Source: an uncultured Bacillota bacterium
Lineage (GTDB): Bacteria > Bacillota > Dehalobacteriia > UBA7702
NCBI GenBank assembly: GCA_902766525.1
Contig: CACXDX010000117.1
Location: forward strand, 1 to 17,166
Reading direction: 5' to 3'
Length of the DNA: 17,166 nucleotides
In this document: positions 1 to 6,977 of the stretch, piece by piece
Position numbering within the stretch: position 1 is the first letter of the stretch
Layout of the letters: each line of letters opens with the position of its first letter
The notes under the pieces: generated by a model
Databases searched by the model: none
The model's input: only the letters and a program-made list of their open reading frames with translations
What the model was told of the DNA's origin: nothing
Translations under genes and position numbers: made by a program

Positions 1-68
1 CTGTCCCCTTTGGCGGAAGCAACGCAAAGAATCAAACGATAGAGAAAGCGGTAGAAGATTATGTATGA
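1..68 (+). CDS. C-terminal end of an unidentified protein (partial)
   Basis: Reading from base 3, an open frame enters from the left edge and ends at TGA 66-68. It encodes about 21 residues ending in KAVEDYV. The other two forward frames look less protein-like, and one has two stops before base 60. The stop overlaps the ATG of the next gene (61) by 8 bases, a layout typical of translationally coupled genes. Too little is visible to name a family, and the frame choice is an inference from composition and the overlap. Confidence 0.4.
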   Translation, partial: VPFGGSNAKNQTIEKAVEDYV

Positions 69-537
69 ATTAATGAAATGGGGCGAGGTTGCCGATTTGC
101 TGCGTAAAAAAACGCTGGAACTGCAACGCGCCCCGAAAATGGAAGATGTTTTGGGCGCGAGGGAATTGATCAATGCCATCCCTCACGGAGATTGGAAATT
201 CGTTCTCGGCTATTGCGGCATCAATCCCTTTTATTATGTCGGGAAGGCCAATAATGAACGCTTTAATACGCCCTTCCTGGAGGATCTGTCCGATGAAGGC
301 ATCATCAAAGTGCTGAAACGCAGGGCTTTTGCCATGCACTGTACCCCGAGGGAACAGGATATCTATGCTTATATCGAATGTATTTACCGTTGGGGCAGCT
401 GGCCCGCGACACTCGAAGCGGCCAAAATGAAACAATGCGATAGTTACCGCTATAAAGACCCCGTCCCCGGTACGGTGGATCGATTTTACGATACCTACGT
501 CCGCCGCTGCCGTTTTAAAAAGAGGCAGAGATGGTGA
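61..537 (+). CDS. Small protein with two homing-endonuclease-associated (HNH) repeats
   Basis: This is a 158-residue protein that appears to be two copies of the helical repeat found beside HNH homing endonucleases. Repeat 1 spans about residues 8-55 (LLRKKTLELQRAPKMEDV, ending FVLGYCGI). Repeat 2 spans about 78-122 (VLKRRAFAMHCTPREQD, ending YRWGSWPATLEAAKM). Each follows the family pattern: a helix, an x-P motif, then G-x-W and a terminal helix. In that family the repeats are thought to help bind DNA. No HNH nuclease motif is present, so this is not a nuclease by itself. The tail is very basic (RRCRFKKRQRW), which fits nucleic-acid contact. ATG 61 is chosen because it overlaps the upstream stop, although the ribosome site is weak. 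The family call rests on pattern recognition. The function is unknown. Confidence 0.6.
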   Translation: MYELMKWGEVADLLRKKTLELQRAPKMEDVLGARELINAIPHGDWKFVLGYCGINPFYYVGKANNERFNTPFLEDLSDEGIIKVLKRRAFAMHCTPREQDIYAYIECIYRWGSWPATLEAAKMKQCDSYRYKDPVPGTVDRFYDTYVRRCRFKKRQRW

Positions 538-568
538 CGGTTCTCTGTATCGGTGAATGAAAAAATAA

Positions 569-603
569 AAAAACGCCCCCGCCCTGTTATCCCGAGCGTT
601 TTT
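569..603 (+). terminator. Probable terminator after the HNH-repeat gene
   Basis: AAAAACGC (569-576) pairs with GCGTTTTT (596-603), giving an 8-bp stem that ends in a U run. The 19-base loop is large and contains CTGTTATCCCGAG, a degenerate copy of the start of the repeat that follows. A repeat may therefore have landed in or grown from the loop. Confidence 0.45.
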
Positions 604-604
604 C

Positions 605-683
605 CTGTCATCCTGAGCCTTGGCGAAGGATCCCCCGCTTCCATGCTGTCATCCTGAGCCTTGGCGAAGGATCCCCCGCTTCC
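605..683. repeat. Two tandem copies of an intergenic repeat
   Basis: A 38-base unit occurs at 605-642 and again, identical, at 646-683. It begins CTGTCATCCTGAGC and ends GGATCCCCCGCTTCC. The copies are 41 bases apart. A degraded third start lies at 583-595. The core TGTCATCCTGAGC...GCGAAGGATC resembles short dispersed intergenic repeats seen in many bacterial genomes. It has no coding sense. Confidence 0.7.
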
Positions 684-861
684 CACGCTCCACGTTACTT
701 TGATGAGCGCTTTGATTGACCGGGTTACTGCGAAGACGGACTTTGTTTTTCATCTGACCACAGAAACCCTTCGGGTTTTTGCGTACCACTGTCCTGTGAT
801 GGAGCTGCGCTCCCTCTCAGGTCAGCGGCAAAGGATCCCCCGGGAGAGAAGTACAGCGTAA
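684..861. repeat. Degenerate repeat-derived intergenic sequence
   Basis: No gene is supported here. The stretch holds a small hairpin (AAACCC 764-769, GGGTTT 773-778) with a following T run, and a diverged copy of the repeat tail (GGCAAAGGATCCCCC, 827-841). It appears to be a mosaic of the same dispersed repeat family as 605-683. The frame open over 661-861 is judged spurious because it runs straight through the repeat. Confidence 0.45.
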
Positions 862-897
862 AACCCCCCTCGATACGTTTACGTACCGAAGGGGGTT
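862..897 (-). terminator. Terminator hairpin of the aminopeptidase-nucleoside kinase operon
   Basis: AACCCCC (862-868) pairs with GGGGGTT (891-897). Inside it, TCG/CGA and TACG/CGTA pair, with two single mismatches. It lies 12 bases beyond the stop of the minus-strand kinase gene. The minus-strand U run is short (four), and the plus strand has a longer T-rich tail, so it may work in both directions. Confidence 0.6.
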
Positions 898-909
898 CTT
901 GATTTTTCT

Positions 910-2577
910 TTAACTGTGATCGGAAAAAGCGGAATCGCCGATGAATTCCCGCAATAAGGAATTGGGCGGCACGTGTACGGAATCAATGGGGAGCATCATA
1001 TCGAGAATGCTCAAAAGCCGCTTCGCTTCATTATAGCTGTGATCTTCGGCGGAGATTTGCTTCAGCGTAGGCTCGATAAAAGGCTTCAACACGGCCATTT
1101 CATAAATGAGCGAGGTATTGAGAAAATAATCGGCGTTTTCCCTGAAGGGCGTGATGTTGATGTTTTCACCCCGCTGCACCGATTCCCAGCGCATGATCGT
1201 TTCCGCCGGAGAGGTGTTTCTCGTTTCTTTGTCCCGCGTCATTCTTCTCAGCAGCCTGATATCCGTGCCGGAAATGGGATTGTAGCGGTCGAGATTTAGC
1301 TGAGTTAAAACGCTCATATAGATGCGCCGCTTGTTTTTCGGTGAAATGTTGGCGGCGAGGCGTTCGTTGAGACAATGGATACCCTCGATGATGAGGATAT
1401 GGCGATCGGTCATTTTCAGCTTTCGCGTTTCCTTTTTCGGTCCGCCTTTGAGAAAATCAAAGATCGGCGTTTCCACCGTCTTCCCGGAGATCAGGTCTTC
1501 GATGTCTTTATTGAGGTGCTGCAGATCAACACATTCGATGGATTCAAAATCATAATTGCCGTCTTTATCCTTGGGCGTTCGGGAGCGATCGACAAAGTAA
1601 TCGTCGGTGGAAAGAGTCAGCGGTTCGATGCCGTTGATCTTAAAAATCAGGCTTAATTTATGAGAGAAAGTCGTTTTCCCCGAGGAAGAAGGGCCGGCGA
1701 TCAAAAGAACGCGGATATTGCCGATATCGTCGTGGATATCCTTCACGATTTCAAAAATATTCTGGATCTGCATCGTTTCCGCCATTTCGATGAGATTGGA
1801 AACATTGCCTTTGCGGATGGTGTAATTCAGTTCGCCGACGTTGTTGATCTTCAATGATTCGGCCCAGTGGTCGAAACGCAAAAACAATGTTCCGATATGT
1901 GCGACGGAAAGATCTTTCTTGATGGAATTGGGATTTGACGCTGTCGGCGCCCGCAGAATAAAGCCGCGGTCAAAGGGAGTCAGGTCAAAAATGGGCAGGC
2001 GGGAACAGTTCGTCACCACCGTCCCGTGAAAAGCTTCGACCGTGGAATCGATTTCATAATAATTGAATTTGTCTTTGGATGAGGCGAGAACCAGCTCTTC
2101 CTGCATACGGAGACCCCGTTTGCGGCAGAGGGTTTTCGCGTCTTCACGGAAGATCGAGCGGTGCTCGATGGGCACTTCCTCTTTGATCAGCCGCTGCATT
2201 TCCGCTTTGAGGGCAAGGCGCATTTCTTCCGTAAAATTTTTGCGCCCCCGGCTTTCGCAATAACTGCCGTCGCCCAAGGTATGTTTGATGTAGAGGGTGC
2301 GTTCGGGCAAAACATTGTTGTGCGCCGCCACCAGCATCAAACGCAGCCCGTTGCGGTAAATGCTCCGTCCCAGATTTGTTGTGAGATCGATCCATTTGAT
2401 TTCACAGTCGATGATGATTGTATAATAAAGTCCGCGCACGTAACCGTTGACAAAAGCGGCAACGATGGGAATATCTTTTTTTCCGAAAGAATCCAGGATT
2501 GAGCTGAGACGGCTGCCGTAAGGAAATTCATATTCTTTTTCGTCGATGGTGATTTTTACCGTTTTTTCTATTTGCAT
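910..2577 (-). CDS. TGS-domain nucleoside (uridine) kinase
   Basis: This 555-residue protein has the layout of the bacterial long nucleoside kinase family. An N-terminal TGS domain (about 5-65, VKITIDEKEYEFPYGSRL) is followed by a threonyl-tRNA-synthetase-like second domain (about 66-240). The C-terminal half is a uridine-kinase-type P-loop domain. Walker A is GPSSSGKTT at 295-303. STDDYFVDRSRTPKDKDG (from about 325) matches the substrate-binding segment of uridine kinases, and LIIEGIHCLN is the following strand. The expected reaction is NTP-dependent phosphorylation of a nucleoside to the monophosphate in pyrimidine salvage. The role of the TGS and synthetase-like parts is unknown. Length is normal and no key motif is missing. 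The gene begins 33 bases after the M29 aminopeptidase stop, so the two are probably co-transcribed. Its own ribosome site is weak. Confidence 0.88.
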   Translation of the reverse strand: MQIEKTVKITIDEKEYEFPYGSRLSSILDSFGKKDIPIVAAFVNGYVRGLYYTIIIDCEIKWIDLTTNLGRSIYRNGLRLMLVAAHNNVLPERTLYIKHTLGDGSYCESRGRKNFTEEMRLALKAEMQRLIKEEVPIEHRSIFREDAKTLCRKRGLRMQEELVLASSKDKFNYYEIDSTVEAFHGTVVTNCSRLPIFDLTPFDRGFILRAPTASNPNSIKKDLSVAHIGTLFLRFDHWAESLKINNVGELNYTIRKGNVSNLIEMAETMQIQNIFEIVKDIHDDIGNIRVLLIAGPSSSGKTTFSHKLSLIFKINGIEPLTLSTDDYFVDRSRTPKDKDGNYDFESIECVDLQHLNKDIEDLISGKTVETPIFDFLKGGPKKETRKLKMTDRHILIIEGIHCLNERLAANISPKNKRRIYMSVLTQLNLDRYNPISGTDIRLLRRMTRDKETRNTSPAETIMRWESVQRGENINITPFRENADYFLNTSLIYEMAVLKPFIEPTLKQISAEDHSYNEAKRLLSILDMMLPIDSVHVPPNSLLREFIGDSAFSDHS

Positions 2578-2610
2578 CTGATCACAACCATTCTTTCTTT
2601 TTTTCTGTGC

Positions 2611-3714
2611 TTAAGGGTTCAATCCTTTCAGCTCGTCAAGGACGAAAATACCGTCCTTGCGGATGAGCACGTCGTCAAACCAAATTTCGCCGCCGCCGTA
2701 TTCCTTCGTCTGGATCAAAACAAGATCCCAATGGACGGCACTCTCGTTGCCGTTAAAGGCGTCGTCGTAAGATGCGCCGGGAGTGAAATGAATGGAACCG
2801 GCGATTTTTTCATCGAAGAGGATATCGCCCATGGCGCTGTGGATCTGAGGATTGAGCCCGAAAGAAAATTCTCCGACGTAACGGCTGCCGGCATCGGTAT
2901 CGAAAATGGCGTTGCAGCGCTTGCTGTCGTTGGATTCCGCTTTGATGATTTTGCCGTCCTTAAAAGTGAGGGTCATATCTTTAAAAACAAAACCGTCGTA
3001 AGGGGAGGGGGTGTTGTAGCGGATGGTGCCGTTGACGCTGTCCTTCACCGGCGCGGTATAAACTTCACCGTCGGGAATGTTCTTTTCTCCGTCGCATTTC
3101 ACCGCCGGGATACCTTTGATGGAAAAAGTCAGATCGGTGCCGGGCGCGGTGATGCGGACTTTGTCTGTTTTTTCCATCAGCTGCTTCAGCGGTTCCATGG
3201 CGGCGGACATCTTTTTATAATCCACGGTGCAGACATTGAAATAATAATCCTCAAAATCTTCGGTGGACATTTCCGCCAGCTGAGCCATGGAATCATTGGG
3301 ATAACGCAGGATGACCCATTTCGTTTTCGGGACGCGGATCTTGCCGTGAACCGGTTCCCAAAGCAGTGTGGATTCCAGTTCATGCTGAGAGGATGAGATG
3401 TTTTTCATGGTGTAGCTGTTGTTGGTGGCGCGAACGCCGATGTAGGCGTCCATTTCCTTCATGCGCAGCTCTTCCCATTTGCGTCGCGTTTCAAAGGCTT
3501 CCTTGGGAGCTTGTTTTAAAACGGCGGCGTTTAAAACGGGGTTTTCCACATTGACGAAGGGAATGCCGCCGGCTTTATAGGCTTCTTCGATGATCTCTTT
3601 GCAGAGATCGTCGCAGTCGCCGATGCAGTCGATGAGTACTTTTTCTCCGGGCTGAAGATGGGTGGAATATTGAATCAATAATTGAGCTAATTTTTGATTT
3701 CTGGGGTCTTTCAT
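2611..3714 (-). CDS. M29-family metalloaminopeptidase (PepS/AmpS type)
   Basis: This 367-residue cytoplasmic protein removes N-terminal residues from peptides using a two-metal site. All expected M29 metal and catalytic residues can be placed: E217 (IPDGEVYTAP), E282 (YVGEFSFGLNP), H309 (GSIHFTPG), Y316 (ASYDDAF), and H328 and D330 (AVHWDLVL). The N-terminal part (about 10-190) is the usual substrate-capping domain. It is somewhat shorter than the roughly 410 residues of typical members. The start at 3714 is supported by GGAGG (3721-3725) six bases upstream and by a TATAAT -10 box just beyond. There is no signal peptide. It leads a two-gene unit with the nucleoside kinase. Both would feed salvage metabolism, but a direct functional link is only inferred. 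Confidence 0.9.
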   Translation of the reverse strand: MKDPRNQKLAQLLIQYSTHLQPGEKVLIDCIGDCDDLCKEIIEEAYKAGGIPFVNVENPVLNAAVLKQAPKEAFETRRKWEELRMKEMDAYIGVRATNNSYTMKNISSSQHELESTLLWEPVHGKIRVPKTKWVILRYPNDSMAQLAEMSTEDFEDYYFNVCTVDYKKMSAAMEPLKQLMEKTDKVRITAPGTDLTFSIKGIPAVKCDGEKNIPDGEVYTAPVKDSVNGTIRYNTPSPYDGFVFKDMTLTFKDGKIIKAESNDSKRCNAIFDTDAGSRYVGEFSFGLNPQIHSAMGDILFDEKIAGSIHFTPGASYDDAFNGNESAVHWDLVLIQTKEYGGGEIWFDDVLIRKDGIFVLDELKGLNP

Positions 3715-3720
3715 TGTATG

Positions 3721-3755
3721 CCTCCGAAAGAATTTTTTTCGTTAAATTTATTATA
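3721..3755 (-). promoter_or_regulatory. -10 box and ribosome site of the M29 aminopeptidase operon
   Basis: On the minus strand a perfect TATAAT occupies 3755-3750 and GGAGG occupies 3725-3721. The ATG follows at 3714. No good -35 box is visible 16-18 bases upstream of the -10 box, so it may need an activator or be weak. Confidence 0.55.
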
Positions 3756-3795
3756 CCATAAATATGGGTTCGTAGTCCATCGGTTTTAAAAAACC

Positions 3796-3881
3796 ACGGA
3801 AAAAACCGTTTTCATCCTATGTTTTTCCGTAAAACATCCCGGTTTTTCGCATTTTTTCGCAGTTTTTGCTGCGTTTTTTTA
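3796..3881. other. Hairpin-rich A/T-run spacer
   Basis: ACGGAAAAA (3796-3804) is an exact inverted repeat of TTTTTCCGT (3822-3830). TTTTTCGCA occurs twice (3843-3851, 3853-3861). CGCAG/CTGCG then form a small hairpin followed by seven T. On the plus strand the last looks like a weak terminator, but no plus-strand gene lies upstream. No coding sequence is supported in 3756-4173. Confidence 0.4.
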
Positions 3882-3890
3882 GGACAGGGA

Positions 3891-4103
3891 GATCATTTTC
3901 GGATCGAAAAAAGATAATTCTTTCGGATTTGGTTTTTTTGAAAAAACATTCCCACCTCCTTCTTTTTTCTTATTTCACTGCTTTTTACTGCGGTTTTTAT
4001 GAAATGGTGTGCGTTTTTGAATCGAAAAAAGATCATTTTCGGATCGAAAAAAAGAATAATATTTCATCTTTGTTTTTTTGAAAAACATTTTTTCCTTCTT
4101 CCG
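3891..4103. repeat. Diverged direct duplication in an A/T-rich spacer
   Basis: A block at about 3891-3966 recurs at about 4031-4103, 140 bases later. Both begin with GATCATTTTCGGATCGAAAA and both contain GTTTTTTTGAAAAA(A)CATT followed by a T/C-rich run. The motif ATCGAAAAAAGAT appears at 3903, 4021 and, slightly altered, at 4043. A dyad CGAAAAA/TTTTTCG follows at 4102-4116. The repeats may be binding sites for a regulator, but no function can be read from sequence alone. Confidence 0.55.
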
Positions 4104-4173
4104 AAAAAATTTTTCGTATCAAAAAAAGAAAATGCCTGTTAAACGACGTGTTAACATAAAACGCAACCGAGAG

Positions 4174-4227
4174 TTGACAAATTGCCAAGGGAAATTGGTA
4201 GTTCTTTTTGCATTTTTTTGCTATACT
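4174..4227 (+). promoter_or_regulatory. Probable promoter/operator region of the XRE membrane regulator
   Basis: A perfect TTGACA lies at 4174-4179 and a TATACT at 4222-4227. They are 42 bases apart, so they do not form one promoter. TATACT is a plausible -10 box without a clear -35. Between them, TGCCAA (4183-4188) and TTGGTA (4195-4200) form an imperfect dyad about the size of an XRE operator. Autoregulation is an inference. Confidence 0.35.
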
Positions 4228-4256
4228 TTACGTACCAAAAACAAAGGAGTAAGCAA

Positions 4257-5252
4257 ATGATTTTAGCCGATAAAATTACCGATTTACGTAAAAAACAGGG
4301 ATTATCCCAGGAAGAGCTGGCGGAAAAGCTCAACGTCAGTCGCCAGTCGGTGTCAAAATGGGAAAGCGCTCAGGCAACGCCGGATTTAAAACGTATTATA
4401 GAAATGTCAAAATTATTCAGCGTCAGTACCGATTATTTATTAAAAGACGAGGTAGCGGGCGGTGCCATTTCCGATGAAGAGAACGACAGCTTGGCGGGAG
4501 AGGTGATCCGTCCCGTTTCCCTTGCCGACGCCCGCGCTTTTTTGGCGCTGAAGCGAAGCTTCGCGAAATGGGTGGCTTTGGCTGTTGCTCTTTGTATTGT
4601 TTCCGCCGTTCCTTTGATCTTTCTTTCCCTCGCTGCGGAAACCGGTGTGATCGCGATTTCCGCAGATAGAGCCGCCGCCTTTGGCTTGATCTGTCTTTTC
4701 CTGCTCATTGCCGCGGCGGTGGCGGTATTCATCGTCTACGGCTTGAAACTGAAGGAATATGAATATATGGAAGAAGAAACGATCGAGACGGCCTACGGTG
4801 TTTCCGGCCTGGTCAAAGAATTGCGGGCAGCTTACGCTCCGGTTCATACCCGCGAAATCGTTCTCGGTGTTGTGCTTTGTGTTCTCGCAGTGGTGCCGTT
4901 ATTCGCTGCGATGCTGTTCTTCGGTGAAAATGATTTTGCCGCCGGCTGCGGCGTTTGTCTGCTGCTGTTTCTTGTTGCCTTCGGCGTTTGTTTGATCGTG
5001 AATACTTCGATCATTTGGGGCTCCTTCCTGATTTTGCTGGAAGAAGATGATTATACCAGAGAAAACAAGCGTAAAAGCCGCCGTTACGGTCCGATTTACG
5101 GGATCTATTGGCTCCTCGTCGTCGCGATCTACCTCAGCTGGAGCTTTATCGGCAATGACTGGGATAAGACATGGGTCGTTTGGCCCATTGCCGGGGTCGG
5201 CTGTGCTGTTTTGGCCGGTGTGATCGCCCTCATCGGCAACAGAAAGGATTGA
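4257..5252 (+). CDS. XRE-family regulator fused to a six-helix membrane domain
   Basis: This 331-residue protein has an N-terminal Cro/C1-type helix-turn-helix (residues 3-62, with recognition segment LNVSRQSVSKWESAQATPDL) and ends in a membrane domain. Six hydrophobic stretches lie at about 105-127, 138-162, 200-222, 229-260, 279-298 and 306-327. It therefore looks like a membrane-tethered DNA-binding regulator. The signal it senses cannot be read. The first and second membrane pairs resemble each other (VALCIVSAVPLIFL against VVLCVLAVVPLFAAM), suggesting an internal duplication. The start at 4257 is preferred over an in-frame ATG at 4182 because AAAGGAG (4243-4249) sits seven bases before it and the domain begins there. 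It stands alone on its strand, upstream of a converging ABC operon, with a long spacer full of repeats before it. Confidence 0.85.
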   Translation: MILADKITDLRKKQGLSQEELAEKLNVSRQSVSKWESAQATPDLKRIIEMSKLFSVSTDYLLKDEVAGGAISDEENDSLAGEVIRPVSLADARAFLALKRSFAKWVALAVALCIVSAVPLIFLSLAAETGVIAISADRAAAFGLICLFLLIAAAVAVFIVYGLKLKEYEYMEEETIETAYGVSGLVKELRAAYAPVHTREIVLGVVLCVLAVVPLFAAMLFFGENDFAAGCGVCLLLFLVAFGVCLIVNTSIIWGSFLILLEEDDYTRENKRKSRRYGPIYGIYWLLVVAIYLSWSFIGNDWDKTWVVWPIAGVGCAVLAGVIALIGNRKD

Positions 5253-5313
5253 ATGTCTTTTATCTGAAAAAATGATTTCGCCAGGATAGAAGCATCGGTA
5301 AAAAAGTATTTTA

Positions 5314-5356
5314 ATAATGAGAAGCCGCTCCGGTTTTCGGAGCGGCTTCTCATTAT
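5314..5356. terminator. Perfect 19-bp bidirectional terminator hairpin
   Basis: Bases 5314-5332 pair perfectly with 5338-5356 around a five-base loop (GTTTT). The hairpin lies between the converging XRE regulator and the last ATPase gene. T-rich sequence beyond the stem is better on the minus strand. Its core closely matches the hairpin at 13873-13902. Confidence 0.8.
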
Positions 5357-5390
5357 CGGATCAGATGATGTTTTGGAGGGACTCTCTGAT

Positions 5391-5993
5391 TTATTCTTTT
5401 TCCATGGCTACGATTTTCGTCGCGATGCGGTCGGTCAGATCGCTGCTGTGAGATACAAAGGCCATGCCGATGCGGCGTTTTTTCGTTTCGGAGAGCAGAA
5501 AATGCCAGATCTGGCTTTGGGTGATAAGATCCAGCATGGTGCTGATCTCATCGGCAATGAGAAAACGGGTTTCTTTTCCCAAAGCGGCGGCAATGCAGAA
5601 GCGCTGGATTTCTCCGCCGGAGAGTTCGCCGGGGAAACGTTGATACCAATCCTTTTCGATGCCCAGTCCTTTGATGACGGCAGGATCGAGGTCGGGACAT
5701 TGTGCCAGCGTATCGCCGATGCGGATTGCCGGATCGACGGCGCGCTCCGGGTGCTGCCAAATCATCTGGACCGGAGAGTAACCCTTTTTCGGCAGCGGTT
5801 TGCCATCGAGGAGAATCTGACCCGACCATGGTTTTTCGTATCCCGCCAAAATCTGGCAGAATGTCGTTTTGCCGAAACCGCTGGGCGCGGAAAGAGCCAC
5901 GCGTTCGCTTTCGGTGATCGTGAGATTTACATCATTGAGAATAGTCTTGCTTTTTTTATATCCGAAAGTAATGTTTTTTGCCTCAAGCTTCAT
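5391..5993 (-). CDS. Dpp/Nik-type ABC transporter ATPase, second subunit (short)
   Basis: This 200-residue cytoplasmic ATPase is the second of a heterodimeric pair driving a binding-protein-dependent importer. It shows Walker A PSGFGKTT (37-44), Q-loop Q80, signature LSGGEIQR (124-131), Walker B FLIADE (144-149) and H-loop H182. The start at 5993 is preferred over the in-frame ATG at 6116, because the domain begins there (MKLEAKNITFGY) and the extension would lie wholly inside the preceding gene. This start overlaps that gene by 11 bases. It is shorter than usual family members (about 250-330) and lacks the C-terminal cysteine-containing peptide domain seen in its partner. It closes the operon and ends just before the hairpin at 5314-5356. 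Confidence 0.87.
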   Translation of the reverse strand: MKLEAKNITFGYKKSKTILNDVNLTITESERVALSAPSGFGKTTFCQILAGYEKPWSGQILLDGKPLPKKGYSPVQMIWQHPERAVDPAIRIGDTLAQCPDLDPAVIKGLGIEKDWYQRFPGELSGGEIQRFCIAAALGKETRFLIADEISTMLDLITQSQIWHFLLSETKKRRIGMAFVSHSSDLTDRIATKIVAMEKE

Positions 5994-6966
5994 TTTCTTC
6001 CGCCCCCTTTTCTCCGTGTTCTCCTTTATTATCTGAGAATCTGACGCAGCGCACCGTGCCTCCGGCAACGGTGCGGAGAGGGATTTCTCCGCTGCAGGCA
6101 GGTTCGACTGATTCACAGCGGGGGGCGAAGGGGCAGCCTGAAGGCATTTCCTTCACGTAAGGTTGAACGCCGTCCAATGATCTGAAGCCGTGCTGCGGAA
6201 AGGCTCTCCACAGTGCTTTCGTATAGGGGTGGCGCAGCGTTTCTTCTCGATCGAAATCGCTGACCAACGCTTCTTCCACCGTTGTTCCGGCATAGAACAC
6301 GGCAATGCGATCGGCGACTTCCAAGGCGAGTTCGATATCGTGGGTAATGAGCAGCACCCCGTTGCCTTTATCGGCAAAGTCGCGAAAATCGGCCATGGCT
6401 TTTTTTGCCAGAGGCAGATCAAGGCCGGGAGTCGGTTCATCGGCGATGATCAGTTTGGGATTTTCCATCAGTGCCGAGGCCAGCAGAACCCGGCGAGCCA
6501 TGCCGCCGGAAAGTTCAAAGGGGTAAAGCTCTGCGGTTCCTTCCTTTAAGGCGTAATCATCGAAAAGTTGCTGCTGACGCTTTTTCGTTTCCTCATCGTC
6601 ACGGCTGTGACGGACCTGGATTCCGACTTTCATCAGCGGATCCAGATAACCGACGCTTTGGGGAACGAGACAGATTTCTTTCCCACGAAGCTCGCCGATG
6701 CGCTTTGCCGTCAGCAGCTCCCCTCTGAAAGATATGCGGCCGCGGACGTTGGCATTTTTGGGCAGAAGACCTAAAACAGCATGGGCCAGAAGGCTTTTGC
6801 CGGATCCGCTGGAGCCGACAATGGCGACGATTTCTCTTTCCATGACATTGACGCTGAGGTTGGTGATAACGTTGATATCTACGCGATGGAGTCCTTTTTC
6901 GTATTGATTGAAGGAAATAAAGAGATCTTCGATATTTAATATTTCTTTTCGTTTGTTTGCTTCCAT
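5983..6966 (-). CDS. Dpp/Nik-type ABC transporter ATPase, first subunit
   Basis: This 327-residue ATPase powers peptide or nickel import. It carries Walker A GSSGSGKS (51-58), Q-loop Q103, signature LSGGM (152-156), Walker B LIIADE (172-177), a D-loop PGLD, and H-loop H209. The C-terminal part has the oligopeptide-transporter tail (HPYTKALW, then GCPFAPRC with C278, C284, C291 and C307), which in relatives can hold a metal or iron-sulfur centre. The start has an excellent ribosome site (AAGGAGGT) that overlaps the stop of the upstream permease gene, so translation is coupled. It pairs with the shorter ATPase encoded next. The substrate is not decided by this subunit. Confidence 0.92.
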   Translation of the reverse strand: MEANKRKEILNIEDLFISFNQYEKGLHRVDINVITNLSVNVMEREIVAIVGSSGSGKSLLAHAVLGLLPKNANVRGRISFRGELLTAKRIGELRGKEICLVPQSVGYLDPLMKVGIQVRHSRDDEETKKRQQQLFDDYALKEGTAELYPFELSGGMARRVLLASALMENPKLIIADEPTPGLDLPLAKKAMADFRDFADKGNGVLLITHDIELALEVADRIAVFYAGTTVEEALVSDFDREETLRHPYTKALWRAFPQHGFRSLDGVQPYVKEMPSGCPFAPRCESVEPACSGEIPLRTVAGGTVRCVRFSDNKGEHGEKGAEENEA

Positions 6967-6977
6967 CGTTGACCTCC

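Noticed and set aside
605..683. Possible CRISPR-like array
   Set aside because: Only two units with a 3-base separation; there is no spacer of useful length and no cas gene.
661..861. A 66-codon plus-strand frame in the repeat region
   Set aside because: It runs through the dispersed repeat and its debris, has no ribosome site and no recognisable protein.
2572..3396. Long plus-strand open frame opposite the aminopeptidase
   Set aside because: It is the antisense shadow of a gene with full M29 catalytic residues; its translation resembles no family.
3756..4256. Replication origin with iteron-like repeats
   Set aside because: No DnaA-box series (TTATCCACA type) and no dnaA, dnaN or rep gene nearby.
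4182..4256. Earlier in-frame start for the XRE regulator
   Set aside because: It has no ribosome site and lies upstream of the likely -10 box; AAAGGAG precedes ATG 4257.
5994..6116. Earlier in-frame start for the short ATPase
   Set aside because: The extra 41 residues lie inside the preceding ATPase gene and do not resemble the family; the domain begins at 5993.
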